The position numbers and the translations under genes were made by a program. The notes under the pieces are model-generated. The model was not told where the DNA came from. It saw nothing but the letters and a program-made list of their open reading frames with translations, and made no database searches. Shown piece by piece: positions 38,769 to 48,038 of a DNA stretch of 64,000 bases. This DNA is from Oscillospiraceae bacterium. GTDB taxonomy: Bacteria > Bacillota > Clostridia > Oscillospirales > Acutalibacteraceae. How positions within the stretch are numbered: the first letter of the stretch is position 1; every line of letters starts with the position of its first letter. The stretch is taken from contig CAJTCS010000009.1 in the NCBI GenBank assembly GCA_910574995.1, positions 98,471-162,470 of the forward strand, read 5' to 3'.

Positions 38769-40103
38769 TTATGCGTAGTGATACTTTTCCCTGTTCTGAT
38801 AAAGAAAAACCAGTGCTACAACCATAGTGATTAGCTCTGCTATCGGTACTGCAAGCCATACACCCGTTACACCCAAGACATTCGGCAATGTAAGCAACAG
38901 CACTGTAATCAGTCCGAAAGTTCGTAAGAACGACAAAATTGCTGACAGCTTCCCGTTTGATAATGCTGTAAATGTGGCAGAGGTAAAAATATTCAACCCA
39001 CAAAATAGAAAACTGAATGGGAAAATCAAAAATCCGTTTCGTGCAATTTCATAAACAGGCGTTCCCTTTTCTGCAAAAGTACCAACCAATGGCGAACCAA
39101 AAATATAAGCTACTGCAAAAACAGTGACCGAAACAAAGACAATAAACCGCATACAAATAGAAAATACATTCTTTAGCTGTTTTTCGTCCTGCCTCCCATA
39201 GTTATAGCTGATAACAGGGGCTACTCCCATAGAAAAGCCTATGTAAAGGGCACTCAATAAAAACTGTGTATAGATAATGATTGTGATTGCCGCAACTCCG
39301 TTTTCTCCAAGCAGTTTCATCATAATGCGGTTAAAAAGGAATGTTGTAACCGCTGTTGCCGCCTGACTTACCATTTCCGAAAAACCATTGGTACTGCTTT
39401 CAGCCAATACGGAAAAATCTATGACTGGCTTCCTAAAATGCAGACTGTTTTTCTTTGTGGAAAAGAAAAACAATCCAATCACCGCCGGTATCATATAGCC
39501 AATGCCTGTACCAAACGCCGCCCCCTTAATGCCCATGTGAAGCGGTACCATAAAAATATAGTCCAATAAAATATTAGCGATTCCCGCGCTTACGCCAAGC
39601 ACCATACCCATTCCGGGGCGTCCTGCTGTTACGATTAGATTTTGAAAAAGCACTTGCAGGATACTTGCGGGCGTGAATAACAGCAGAATGAAAAGATATT
39701 CTTTGCAGTATGGAAATAGAATACTGCTCGCTCCAAGCCCCCAGACAATCCTGTCAATAAAAACCGTCCCCAAGACTGCAATCAATACACCAAACAAGAT
39801 GCCTACTGAGATAATCAGCGTAAAATCCTGTGCCGCCCTACTTTGTTCTCCTGCTCCCATTTTGCGTGCTACTATCGCGCTTCCTCCTGTTGCAAGCATA
39901 GTTCCAAGACCGACAATCAGATTGATAACAGGGCAGACAATATTCAATGCCGAAAGCGCATTTGTATCTACAAATCGTGCCACAAAAATTGTGTCAACGA
40001 CTGTATACAGCCCCATGAATATCATCATTAAAATTGTCGGAAATGCAAATTTCAGCAATGATTTTATTGTAAAGTTTTGTGATAGTGGATTTTGGTCACT
40101 CAT
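38769..40103 (-). CDS. MATE-family multidrug exporter
   Basis: A 444-residue transporter with twelve helices. The first repeat begins KFAFPTILMMIFMGLYTVVD and has GLGTMLATGGSAIVARKMGA; the second repeat has ESSTNGFSEMVSQAATAVTT. MATE proteins export drugs or metabolites with Na+ or H+. The start at 40103 overlaps the end of the AraC-GNAT gene by 8 bases and has GGAGGG upstream, so the pair is translated together and probably responds to the same compound. Confidence 0.92.
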   Translation of the reverse strand: MSDQNPLSQNFTIKSLLKFAFPTILMMIFMGLYTVVDTIFVARFVDTNALSALNIVCPVINLIVGLGTMLATGGSAIVARKMGAGEQSRAAQDFTLIISVGILFGVLIAVLGTVFIDRIVWGLGASSILFPYCKEYLFILLLFTPASILQVLFQNLIVTAGRPGMGMVLGVSAGIANILLDYIFMVPLHMGIKGAAFGTGIGYMIPAVIGLFFFSTKKNSLHFRKPVIDFSVLAESSTNGFSEMVSQAATAVTTFLFNRIMMKLLGENGVAAITIIIYTQFLLSALYIGFSMGVAPVISYNYGRQDEKQLKNVFSICMRFIVFVSVTVFAVAYIFGSPLVGTFAEKGTPVYEIARNGFLIFPFSFLFCGLNIFTSATFTALSNGKLSAILSFLRTFGLITVLLLTLPNVLGVTGVWLAVPIAELITMVVALVFLYQNREKYHYA

Positions 40104-40953
40104 TGTCCCCGCCCTCCGATTTTTCTCTGTGAAGTATAAAACGCTGTGTTGGATAGCCAAACTCAATTAACAGTTCCGCTTCGGCAAAGCCAAGACTTCC
40201 CCATATCTCCCGATAGCCTGTGTCTGCCTTGTCGCCCTCCCGAAAAGTCGTCACGCTAATCTGTGCGGAACGTGCAAGTTCATACAATGCTTTTTCACAA
40301 AATGCTTTCGCTATCCCTCTTTTCCGATACTGTGGGTGTACCCCAAAGAAATCAATGCTCCCCGTCACCTCGTTAAACGCCATAATCCCGATTGCCGTAT
40401 CAGCGTCTTTCAAAATCAATGCGCGCTTATTTTTGATATACTCCTGCAACTGTTCAAGGTATTGTTTTTCGTCCAAGTGCGGGAAACCGTCAATGACAAG
40501 GTGAACCAGTTCTATCCATTTGGGTATGTCCTCCTGTGTTGCAAAGACGATTTTATCCTGCCATTCTTTTTCCTCTAAATTTGTAGGATTTTCATTCAAG
40601 ACATATCTTAGCTGCAATGGATAAAATTCTTCTTCCTCCCTGTACCTGTTAGGGGATTTTTTATACATGGCTTTGAAAATATCCGTAAAGGACTGCTGGC
40701 TCTCATATCCGGCAGAAAGCGCAATTTCAAGGATTGGTCTGTCGGAAAGAACAAGCAGTTTTGCGGCTTCGGTCAACTGGCGGCGTTGTACATAATCGTG
40801 AATTGTCAACCCTACCGTATCTGTAAACATTCGGTGCATATGATATTTTGAATAATGTACAGCCCCCGCAACTGTTTCCAAGTCCAGTTTTTCGTGCAGG
40901 TGGCTTTCGATATAGTCGATTGTCGTCATTACATTTTTGATATTCCCCGGCAT
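40096..40953 (-). CDS. AraC-type regulator fused to a GNAT acetyltransferase
   Basis: A 285-residue fusion. Residues 1-105 form two HTH motifs (LDLETVAGAVHYSKYHMHRM and ILEIALSAGYESQQSFTDIF). After a linker, residues 140-280 are a GNAT domain with the acetyl-CoA loop VHPQYRKRGIAKAFC. Such fusions occur with drug exporters and may both activate transcription and sense or modify a compound. AAGGAGG precedes the ATG. It is the first gene of the operon with MATE. Confidence 0.88.
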   Translation of the reverse strand: MPGNIKNVMTTIDYIESHLHEKLDLETVAGAVHYSKYHMHRMFTDTVGLTIHDYVQRRQLTEAAKLLVLSDRPILEIALSAGYESQQSFTDIFKAMYKKSPNRYREEEEFYPLQLRYVLNENPTNLEEKEWQDKIVFATQEDIPKWIELVHLVIDGFPHLDEKQYLEQLQEYIKNKRALILKDADTAIGIMAFNEVTGSIDFFGVHPQYRKRGIAKAFCEKALYELARSAQISVTTFREGDKADTGYREIWGSLGFAEAELLIEFGYPTQRFILHREKSEGGDNE

Positions 40954-40999
40954 TGCAGCTTCCTCCTTTCTCTCTGCATTATAGCAGGATATTTCATTC

Positions 41000-41358
41000 C
41001 GCTTTTCATATATCTTGCGGTTTTAAGGACAAGTATTTACCAGTATACAACAGTCTACCCCGATAAGAAAGATTTTTAGAAATTTTCTTCTGATACATTG
41101 GCATTTCCCAAACTTCCCCGTAGTAAGGCATAAGGAAAACTTTTTTGAAAAATTTCTCTCAAAACTCCGTCAAAACTGCCCTGTGCGGTGTTGTAGGTAG
41201 TGAGAGGGTTCTCAAGAGGGTTTGGGATTCTTCCCAACAAGCAAAATCTGTCCGGCAAGTCGTAGCGCGGACGGGCAGATTTACGGAAATGGGTACCCGT
41301 TTCCTATGCTTGCTCCGAAACTTATCACTTTAATAAACAAAGAAAGGACGGGAAAGGA
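41000..41358. other. Gene-free interval upstream of the TnpW-like gene
   Basis: No supported gene. It contains AATCTGTCCG and a partly complementary CGGACGGGCAGATT near 41244-41282. Confidence 0.4.
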
Positions 41359-41562
41359 ATGGAACGGAAACGGCAAATCAAGGACGGGCATATCGTGGTA
41401 AAAAATCCACTATACCAAGAAATGCCAAAACAGGAAGTGGAGATAAAATCCGGCAGGACGCTCTACCGCTTTACGGGAAGCTATGACGGGGAAAGGAGCC
41501 TGCCCCACAAGGTTCTGCGCCTTATGGGACAGGAAAAAGCAGAAAAAGATGTTGAAGAATAA
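41359..41562 (+). CDS. TnpW-like transposon-encoded protein, 67 aa
   Basis: It starts MERKRQIKDGHIVVKNPLYQ behind GGGAAAGG and has SGRTLYRFTGSYDGE and ending KVLRLMGQEKAEKD. This resembles TnpW proteins of Tn4451-like elements, placed just upstream of the TnpX recombinase as here. Function unknown. Confidence 0.6.
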   Translation: MERKRQIKDGHIVVKNPLYQEMPKQEVEIKSGRTLYRFTGSYDGERSLPHKVLRLMGQEKAEKDVEE

Positions 41563-41635
41563 ACGGAAAGCCGCTATAATAGCTTCAAGCAATCCTGTAT
41601 TGGCAGACTGCCCGCCGATGAAAGGAGCAGAAATT

Positions 41636-41722
41636 ATGTTAAGGCAGTCTGACAAAATTACCGCCCTCTATTGCCGCTTATCACGCGACGATGATATGAC
41701 AAATAGACGTAAAGCCAAGTGA
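41636..41722 (+). pseudogene. TnpX-type serine recombinase, first residues only
   Basis: MLRQSDKITALYCRLSRDDD behind AAAGGAGCAG is the normal start of TnpX-like recombinases; the catalytic serine is in RLSRDD. Homology ends near 41695 and the frame stops at 41722. The middle of the gene resumes at 42744. Confidence 0.8.
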
Positions 41723-41730
41723 TTTTTTTC

Positions 41731-41756
41731 GGCATCCATAGGGGATGCCGTTTTTG
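41731..41756. terminator. Short terminator inside the split recombinase
   Basis: GGCATCC-4-GGATGCC followed by GTTTTTG; it ends the recombinase fragment on the minus strand or the foreign segment. Confidence 0.65.
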
Positions 41757-41758
41757 CG

Positions 41759-42745
41759 TTATTGAATAGCCCCGACAAATTTGTAGTAGATGGTAATGCG
41801 TTTTTCCTTACCCTTGCGGCAGCGCCCCATACCCGGCGTTTCATAAATCGTAATCCGGTCAATCAGTTCATGAAGCATGAAGCGGTCGAGTTTTTCAAAG
41901 CTGGTGTATTTTCGGATAAGGTCAGCAAAGCGTTCAATATCGGCTTTGGTATCGCGTACCTTTTCCAGCGTCTTTTCCATCTCTGCAATGTTCGCTTTCA
42001 GCGTTGCCCGTTCCGTGTCGTAGTCTGCGATAAACATGGTAAAGATATGGTCGGGCAGCTTGCCGCTCATGTTGTCCTCATAGGTGCGCTTCAGCTTCAC
42101 ATCCAGATCAGCCAGCCGTTTCTTTGCTGATGCCAGATCGCGCTTCATTGTTGTGGTCTGTTTCTGCTGGTCGGCACATTTCAGTTCCATTAGTTTCTGT
42201 GCGGCTTTTTCAGCATCCTCACTGAACAGCTTGGCATTGCGCTTAATATCCTCCTGAACCACCTGATAAAGCGTATCGCGGTTAATGTAGTGGCTGGAAC
42301 AAGCTACTGTCCCTATCGCTTGACTGCGCCCGCACATATAGTAAAAATACTTCTGCTGGCTGACGCCCAACTTCATGGATGTTCCGCAGGCTTCGCAGTA
42401 AAACAGCCCTGCAAACAGCGCCGGCTCGTCTTTGTCTTTGGCTTTAATGGTCTTTTTCCGTGCAATCAGTCTTTTTTGTGCTTCATCAAATAATTCGCGG
42501 GATATGATCGGTTCGTGCATATCAGGAACAACTACCCAATCTTCTTTGGGGATAGGTTCCCTTTTTTTACTTCGGTAGGATGGCGTGTACTGCCGTCCCT
42601 GAACCATGCTCCCCACATAGATTTCATTTTGCAGCATGAAATGTACATAAGTCCGTGTCCAGAAGTGGCGGCGTTCAAACTCGCCGTCCCGTTCAGGATT
42701 GTGCTTGCGGAAGCGGGTGTATTCCTTGGGGGATATGTCGCGGTT
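41759..42745 (-). pseudogene. Inverted C-terminal part of a second serine recombinase
   Basis: The frame is open from about 42745 (RDISPKEYTRFRKHNPERDG) through FMLQNEIYVGSMVQGRQYTP, a zinc ribbon (FYCEACGTSMKLG and YYMCGRS) and coiled coil to the stop at 41759. It lacks the resolvase domain and lies reversed inside the TnpX-type gene. A methionine at 42637 allows a shorter frame, but no ribosome binding site supports it. Confidence 0.78.
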
Positions 42746-43262
42746 AGGGCGTGACTATCTGAAAGTAGGCTTTTACATCGAAGTCCTCTTTGCAGAGAAA
42801 GGCGTGCGGTTTATTGCTATTAACAACGGCATAGACAGCGCGAACCAGCAGGACAGCGATTTTACCCCGTTTTTGAACATCATAAACGAGTGGTACGCAA
42901 AGGACACAAGTAAGAAAATCCGCGCTGTGATGAAGTCAAAGGGGGAAGCGGGGGAACATCTTTGCAGTAACCCGCCCTATGGCTACATGAAAGACCCCGA
43001 CAACAAAAAGCATTGGATTGTAGATGAAGAAGCCGCCAAAGTGGTGCGCCGGATTTTCCGCTTATGCTTAGAGGGGTACGGACCGACACAGATTGCCCGT
43101 ATTCTGAAAGAGGAAAAAATAGTCACTCCGACAGTCTATTTCATGCAGAATGGACGCGCAGCGAGAAACGCCCCGCAAAATAACCCCTGTCGTTGGAGTG
43201 CCGAAACGGTAACATTTATTTTGGAACGTCCAGAGTATCAAGGGCATACAGTAAACTTCAAA
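42744..43262 (+). pseudogene. TnpX-type serine recombinase, middle part
   Basis: It resumes with MSRLGRDYLKVGFYIEVLFA and FIAINNGIDSANQQDSDFTP, the resolvase-domain end, then SNPPYGYMKDPDNKKHWIVD and the recombinase domain to ERPEYQGHTVNFKT. It is cut at about 43262 by an IS66 remnant, so the zinc ribbon and coiled coil are lost. Confidence 0.8.
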
Positions 43263-43578
43263 ACTTTGCCACTTCAATCGTATGTGAATTGTCAAGGTGC
43301 GTCTGTGATGCTGTATTCTGTTCCGTAAGGTGATCCGAAACAATGTCAATGGGAACCACGTCCTGCTTTGAACGCGGGATCTCACAATGACCATAATTCG
43401 GTGGCGGGATCTAATCCGCTGCCGCTTTCCGGCAGCGGCTGACCCAGTTATAAAAAGTGCTTACAGAAATGTCGTTTTCACGGCACCAGTCAGCATCTGT
43501 CATACCGCTCTGGCGGCATTCATTGATAATCCTGATCTGTTCCCCCATGGGAACACGAACTTTGCGTGCAGATGTCAT
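43260..43578 (-). pseudogene. IS66 accessory protein TnpA with an in-frame TAG, truncated
   Basis: MTSARKVRVPMGEQIRIINE and CRENDISVSTFYNWVSRCRK show the HTH of IS66 TnpA. TAG at 43413-43411 replaces a probable CAG; the frame then goes on IPPPNYGHCEIPRSKQDVVP to the junction. GGAGGAT precedes the ATG. Confidence 0.75.
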
Positions 43579-43683
43579 AACCTATCCTCCATAATTGTAG
43601 TGAAATAGTCTAACTATCTTTCATTTACAATGATAGAGGAATCCAGGGAATTAGAAAATCCGCAGGAATATTTGGCGCTTACG
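43260..43683 (-). mobile_element. IS66-family insertion sequence remnant (left end and TnpA gene)
   Basis: The end at 43682 reads GTAAGCGCC on the minus strand, like IS66 termini. The accessory gene tnpA (43578 to 43260) follows. tnpB and tnpC are absent. Confidence 0.72.
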
Positions 43684-43817
43684 GTGCGTCCTCCTTTCGC
43701 ATAGATTTAGCCGCTTTGTCAAAGGCGGCTATGTAACTGTACCAGAGGACGCAGAACGCAAAAAAGCCGCTTACTCTTAATGGGGGTTAAGAATAAGCGG
43801 CTCAATCTCGATGTGCC

Positions 43818-43997
43818 TTAGACATATTCGATTTTTACTTTCTTTATCGGGGCGTTGGCTACCTTGAAGATAATCTCGTCAACGCAGTCCCCGTACCTGC
43901 CTTGCCGTATGAGCTGATTTTTCAGCTCCACAAGGCTATGTAAAAGTAATGTTTTCTCCCTGCTGTCTACATACAAGTGATAAGGTTTTTCCCTCAT
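43818..43997 (-). CDS. Small mobile-element protein, 59 aa
   Basis: MREKPYHLYVDSREKTLLLH and QGRYGDCVDEIIFKVANAPI are typical of a short protein carried on Tn916/Tn4451-like elements. The ATG at 43997 is chosen; GTG at 44006 is the alternative. Function unknown. A truncated relative lies at 32160. Confidence 0.7.
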   Translation of the reverse strand: MREKPYHLYVDSREKTLLLHSLVELKNQLIRQGRYGDCVDEIIFKVANAPIKKVKIEYV

Positions 43998-44199
43998 ACC
44001 GTCCACCGTCCTTTCTTGGCTTTATTATACCGTTATGGGGAAGTCCCGTCAAAACTGTAACTTTGCATTTCTTGGTCTTTTACCGTATCAAGGCTCATTC
44101 CCCAGTAGTAAATAAGTAGTAAATGGGGGTTGCAATCCTCAAGAAATGCGGGGAAATGCTTTGTTTTACGGGGATAATTGCTCATTTACTTGATTTTTC

Positions 44200-44314
44200 G
44201 ATGAAACATAAAGCCTACTTACAAGTAGCGTTTGGTTTGCAGCATGGCTTTAGCCGTCCACAGATCATATTCCGCACAGTCCAACCAGTATGCTTTCTGT
44301 AAAAATTCATTCAT
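44200..44314 (-). pseudogene. HEPN-domain protein start, cut by TAA
   Basis: MNEFLQKAYWLDCAEYDLWT and AKAMLQTKRYL are the first helix of a HEPN-type toxin or nucleotide-binding partner. TAA (44221-44219) stands where Tyr is usual and VGFMFH continues in frame before the match is lost. The frame just upstream (44503-44321) ends 6 bases before it and could be the remains of its partner, but I do not recognise it. Confidence 0.55.
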
Positions 44315-44532
44315 TGTCGATTACCCATCTACATCTATGATAGAATAGTTTAGCATACCACAAAGGCGGTGAAAATCAAGCCCTTTCTTGTTTGGCCATT
44401 CCAAAAAATCGTCTCTCAGCATTTGCGCCGCTAAACAAAGAGGAAAGATTAAGTCTGTCAGTTCGTTAGCGTACTTATTTTTGTGCAGAAAGGCCGATCT
44501 CATACTACCTCAATCCCCCAAATAAGTCGATT

Positions 44533-45849
44533 TTAGGTAAATACCCGAACTCCCGATTCGTGTTGTAAATCCTCTTGAAATGTCAATCCATAAAACACAG
44601 CGTCCACCCCAATACATTCCACAAGTTGATGGTACACTTCCCTGCCAGACAGTCTACTCATTGCTACAATGATTCCAGTATCAGCCAATTTCCCTTGCAT
44701 GGAAGCAAATTCAAAAACAGGATGGTTGCAGAGCGTATCCTTACCAAGTCTCTTTCGTGTCACGCAATAGCCGTCAAACTTGTAATGATTCTTTTCAAAA
44801 AACTCACCATAGGCGCGTCCAAACCCACCTGCGCCATAAATATATATTCTTGAAAACCGCTTATAGAATTTATCAAATTTCTTCCGGCCATTATATTTCC
44901 TAAGTTGGAAATATAATGTGACAAACCATTTTGGCACCAATGCCAAAAGAAAGAGTTCAGGAAAAGACCGTTTAGTCGACCAATTCCATTTTTCCCGGAA
45001 TTTCAAGAATGTTCGAAATGAATATTGCCCATTCTCTTTTAACCGGAACCAGGATACGGCCCTTTCCAAGAAAACTTCGTCCAGATACCGTCTACACATC
45101 TCACGTTTCTGCGTATATGTTTCTGGTAATTTTTGGAGGGTATCAACCCAGCCTTTACACACAACAGAAAATAAATCGTTAGTCCATTGTGAACTCTTTT
45201 TTAATTCTGACCTGCGCAGGATGTCGCTCTTGACAGGAATCACCAAACCGGAAAAAGCACTTAATTCCAGCATTCGATTCAAGTAGAACGCCATATATGC
45301 CCACCATTTTTCTTCGGTTTCCGAAAAGAAAAAGGGCTGATATTCCTTCCAGTCAACACTTTTCAGCATGGTATCCCAATTTAGAATAACCGCACCATAC
45401 AGTGTCATGGGTATTATGCATCTATGGAAAAATTCATCTTGAGAGGAAAAAGATTCGACTTCTGTACACTCTGTGCCTTGCGTACCAAATACGATCACAT
45501 CCCATGGGAATTTCACTTCTTCCATAACCTGTTCCAATCCCTTTGGGGAGCATCGGGTTCCATCGTTGCATAGCCAAATATATTTATACTCGTATTTTAG
45601 TCCAGCCCCTTGAAAGATTTGATATACTTTTTCTACAGAATGTTTTGCAGATTTCATATTACAGTAAAAAATATGGTCACCGTCCTCCCACTTTTTGACC
45701 ACATCTTTTACGCTGTCATCTGGTGTGGAATCATAATAGTAAATATCAATCCCTAATTTAATGTAATATGTGGAATAATTCTTCAGGAAGTCTTCAGCCA
45801 ATTCATACGTTTTATATATCGGTATGCACAATGCAATTTCTCGGGGCAT
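44533..45849 (-). CDS. Glycosyltransferase-like protein with a C-terminal Rossmann-type domain
   Basis: A 438-residue protein. The N-terminal GT-A-like part starts ALCIPIYKTYELAEDFLKNY and has IWLCNDGTRCSPKGLEQV where the sugar-nucleotide site should be. From about residue 335 a second domain starts with IYIYGAGGFGRAYGEFFEKN. That cassette resembles the start of the FkbM protein at 59435. It probably adds a sugar to the repeat unit; donor unknown, perhaps the dideoxyhexose made by the genes before it. AGGAG precedes the ATG and 6 bp separate it from the reductase gene. Confidence 0.75.
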   Translation of the reverse strand: MPREIALCIPIYKTYELAEDFLKNYSTYYIKLGIDIYYYDSTPDDSVKDVVKKWEDGDHIFYCNMKSAKHSVEKVYQIFQGAGLKYEYKYIWLCNDGTRCSPKGLEQVMEEVKFPWDVIVFGTQGTECTEVESFSSQDEFFHRCIIPMTLYGAVILNWDTMLKSVDWKEYQPFFFSETEEKWWAYMAFYLNRMLELSAFSGLVIPVKSDILRRSELKKSSQWTNDLFSVVCKGWVDTLQKLPETYTQKREMCRRYLDEVFLERAVSWFRLKENGQYSFRTFLKFREKWNWSTKRSFPELFLLALVPKWFVTLYFQLRKYNGRKKFDKFYKRFSRIYIYGAGGFGRAYGEFFEKNHYKFDGYCVTRKRLGKDTLCNHPVFEFASMQGKLADTGIIVAMSRLSGREVYHQLVECIGVDAVFYGLTFQEDLQHESGVRVFT

Positions 45850-45855
45850 TTCCTT

Positions 45856-46701
45856 TCAACTCCTGTTCAAAAGCATTTCCATTCCTGCTTTCCAATCCAT
45901 CTTGGGCAATATATCCATTGATCTCAGCAAAGCCGTGTCGCAACAGCTATTATATTTATGCTGGCGTGTTGGAACCGCACCAAAATACAATTCTGAATGA
46001 GAGCCAGTGATTGCTTTCAGATACTGAACTACCTCGCGTATCGTCGGGGATACGCCGGTGCCGACTGGGATTTCTATAAAAGGTTGGGAAAAATCGGAGC
46101 ATGCTACTTCATTGTACACATGAAGAACATCATCAATATAAATGAAGTCCCTGCGTTGCTTCCCCTCCGTCAATCTCAACGGCTCATTGTTTCTCAATTT
46201 CCGTATGACCCACCCTATAAACTGGTTTTCGGGCGCAGCCGGGCCGTAAAAATGCTCTAACACCAAATTAATAAATTGGAGTTCACCCTTTTCAGCGAAA
46301 TATTTTCCCCATTGCACAAACTGGCTTTTTGCTAGAGCATACGAGTTCGTTTCCGGTGGCAAACAAGTTCCTGTGTTGATCCATCTTTTTACTCCTGATT
46401 TTAAAGCCAACTGAAAAACCTGCATCGGGAAGTAGAAGTTCCCTTCCAGTACGTCATGCAGAGTGCTCCCACCACGCTCATATGTACATGCGGTATGGAT
46501 TACCACATCAAAATGGATTCGCCTGAAGTCTGGCTGCATATCATCTATTGAGAGAATTAGCACGTCCCGCCGTAAATCGTTCAGCCGACCCAACTTGTTT
46601 TTGTTGCGAACAACGCAAGCGACTGAATACCCTCTTTGCGTCAATTCCTTAGCCAAATTACTGCCGAGATAGCCTGTCGACCCTGTCAATAGAATGTTCA
46701 A
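45856..46701 (-). CDS. CDP-abequose/paratose synthase-like NAD(P)-dependent reductase
   Basis: A 281-residue extended SDR: NILLTGSTGYLGSNL is the cofactor loop, SYALAKSQF the Tyr-x-x-x-Lys pair. VLEHFYGPAAPENQFIGWVI and EGKQRRDFIYIDD are close to RfbJ/RfbS, which reduce CDP-4-keto-3,6-dideoxyhexose to abequose or paratose. It starts with TTG, overlapping the RfbH stop by 2 bases, and its ribosome binding site is the G10 run inside rfbH. Which epimer it makes cannot be told. Confidence 0.8.
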   Translation of the reverse strand: MNILLTGSTGYLGSNLAKELTQRGYSVACVVRNKNKLGRLNDLRRDVLILSIDDMQPDFRRIHFDVVIHTACTYERGGSTLHDVLEGNFYFPMQVFQLALKSGVKRWINTGTCLPPETNSYALAKSQFVQWGKYFAEKGELQFINLVLEHFYGPAAPENQFIGWVIRKLRNNEPLRLTEGKQRRDFIYIDDVLHVYNEVACSDFSQPFIEIPVGTGVSPTIREVVQYLKAITGSHSELYFGAVPTRQHKYNSCCDTALLRSMDILPKMDWKAGMEMLLNRS

Positions 46702-48029
46702 AGCTTCACCCCCCCCCCAACCACCTGCACCATATACGCCAGCATCTCCTGTGTCATGCCCGGGTACACCCCAACCCAGAAAGTGTCCCTTACAATCCTG
46801 TCCGTATTGGTAAGGTCGCCCACTACGCGGTACCCGGTTCCCGCCTTCCGCAATTCATCAAAACATGGGTGCCGCAGCAGGTTGCCAGAGAACAGCATGC
46901 GGGTCTGCACGCCCTTCTCTTCTATGTACCGCACAACCTTTTCCCGGTCAATTCCTTCCCGGACCGTCAGCAAAAATCCGAACCAGCTGGGACTAGCGTT
47001 ATCCTCATGGTAAGGCAACAACAGTTTGTCCTCCGCCCCCACAAGGCCATCGCGCAATGTCTGCCAATTTTCATTGCGCCGCTGGATAAAACTGTCCAGC
47101 TTCTTCAGCTGCGCACAGCCCACCGCCGCCTGCATGTCCGTCATCTTCAAATTGTACCCAAAATGGGAGTATACATATTTGTGATCATACCCTTTAGGCA
47201 ATTCGCCGTACTGTCCGTCAAAGCGGTGGCCACAAGAATCGTCCACACCAGAAGGACACACACAATCCCGGCCCCAGTCCCGCATGGAGAGCATAACGCG
47301 GCCCAGCAGGTCGTTGTTTGTGTAGACAGCCCCGCCTTCGCCCGTGGTCAGATGATGGGCCGGGTAGAAGCTGGAGGTACCCAAATCGCCGATCGTACCC
47401 GTTTTCCGGTACCCATTGCCCATGTCATAAGCAGCGCCTAATGCATCACAATTGTCTTCGATCAACCACAAATTATGCTTGTCACAGAATTCTTTGACGG
47501 CTTTAACATTGAAGGGGTTGCCCAATGTGTGTGCCAAAAAAACACACTTTGTCCTCGTGGAAAGAGCTTCTTCCAGCATGGAAACATCAATATTATAGGT
47601 GCCAAGTTTCACATCTAAGAACACGGGCACCGCGCCGAACTGTAAAATCGGCGTAACGCTGGTGGGGAACGCAGCCGCCACACAGATCACCTCATCACCC
47701 CGGCGGATAGCCCGCTCTTTCAACAGGGGGGAGGTCAATGTCATAAAGGCCAGCAGGTTTGCCGAGGAACCGGAGTTCACCGCCGCCACATGCTTTACGC
47801 CCAGGAATTTACCCAGGCCACGCTCGAACTCCTGGCAGAACCGTCCGGCGGTCAGCCAGAATTCCAGCGCCGCGTCTGCCAGGTTGATTTGCTCCTCCGC
47901 GTCGTATACCCGGGAGCAGTAGGGAATGCGATCACCTGGCGCAAAGGGCTTTTGTTCGGCATCTTCCATTTGGCGGTACTCCCGGATAAGGGAAAAAATC
48001 TCCTGCCTAAGCTCATCTTTTGTACGCAT
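46698..48029 (-). CDS. rfbH: CDP-4-keto-6-deoxy-D-glucose 3-dehydratase (E1)
   Basis: A 443-residue PMP and [2Fe-2S] enzyme that removes the C3 hydroxyl of CDP-4-keto-6-deoxyglucose. The hallmark His in place of the usual Lys is in SFYPAHHLTTGEGG. The cluster cysteines are EDNCDALG and C-V-C with C seven residues later (CVCPSGVDDSC), the C-x57-C-x-C-x7-C pattern. Its electron donor, an E3 reductase (AscD/DdhD), is not in the window. It ends in VVGGGVKL encoded over a run of ten G. The middle gene of the rfbF-rfbG-rfbH operon. Confidence 0.95.
   Translation of the reverse strand: MRTKDELRQEIFSLIREYRQMEDAEQKPFAPGDRIPYCSRVYDAEEQINLADAALEFWLTAGRFCQEFERGLGKFLGVKHVAAVNSGSSANLLAFMTLTSPLLKERAIRRGDEVICVAAAFPTSVTPILQFGAVPVFLDVKLGTYNIDVSMLEEALSTRTKCVFLAHTLGNPFNVKAVKEFCDKHNLWLIEDNCDALGAAYDMGNGYRKTGTIGDLGTSSFYPAHHLTTGEGGAVYTNNDLLGRVMLSMRDWGRDCVCPSGVDDSCGHRFDGQYGELPKGYDHKYVYSHFGYNLKMTDMQAAVGCAQLKKLDSFIQRRNENWQTLRDGLVGAEDKLLLPYHEDNASPSWFGFLLTVREGIDREKVVRYIEEKGVQTRMLFSGNLLRHPCFDELRKAGTGYRVVGDLTNTDRIVRDTFWVGVYPGMTQEMLAYMVQVVGGGVKL
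46709..46718 (-). repeat. G10 tract spanning the end of rfbH (slippage site candidate)
   Basis: Ten G on the coding strand give GTT-GGG-GGG-GGG-GTG. They also serve as the only ribosome binding-like sequence for the next gene. One G more would fuse rfbH in frame to the next gene; one less would stop after VVGGG. Confidence 0.8.
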
Positions 48030-48038
48030 ATTTATTCC

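Noticed and set aside
7390..44314. Stop-codon recoding such as pyrrolysine, selenocysteine or a changed code
   Set aside because: TAG, TAA and TGA all occur as single internal stops and many neighbouring genes end with each of them; decay is the simpler reading.
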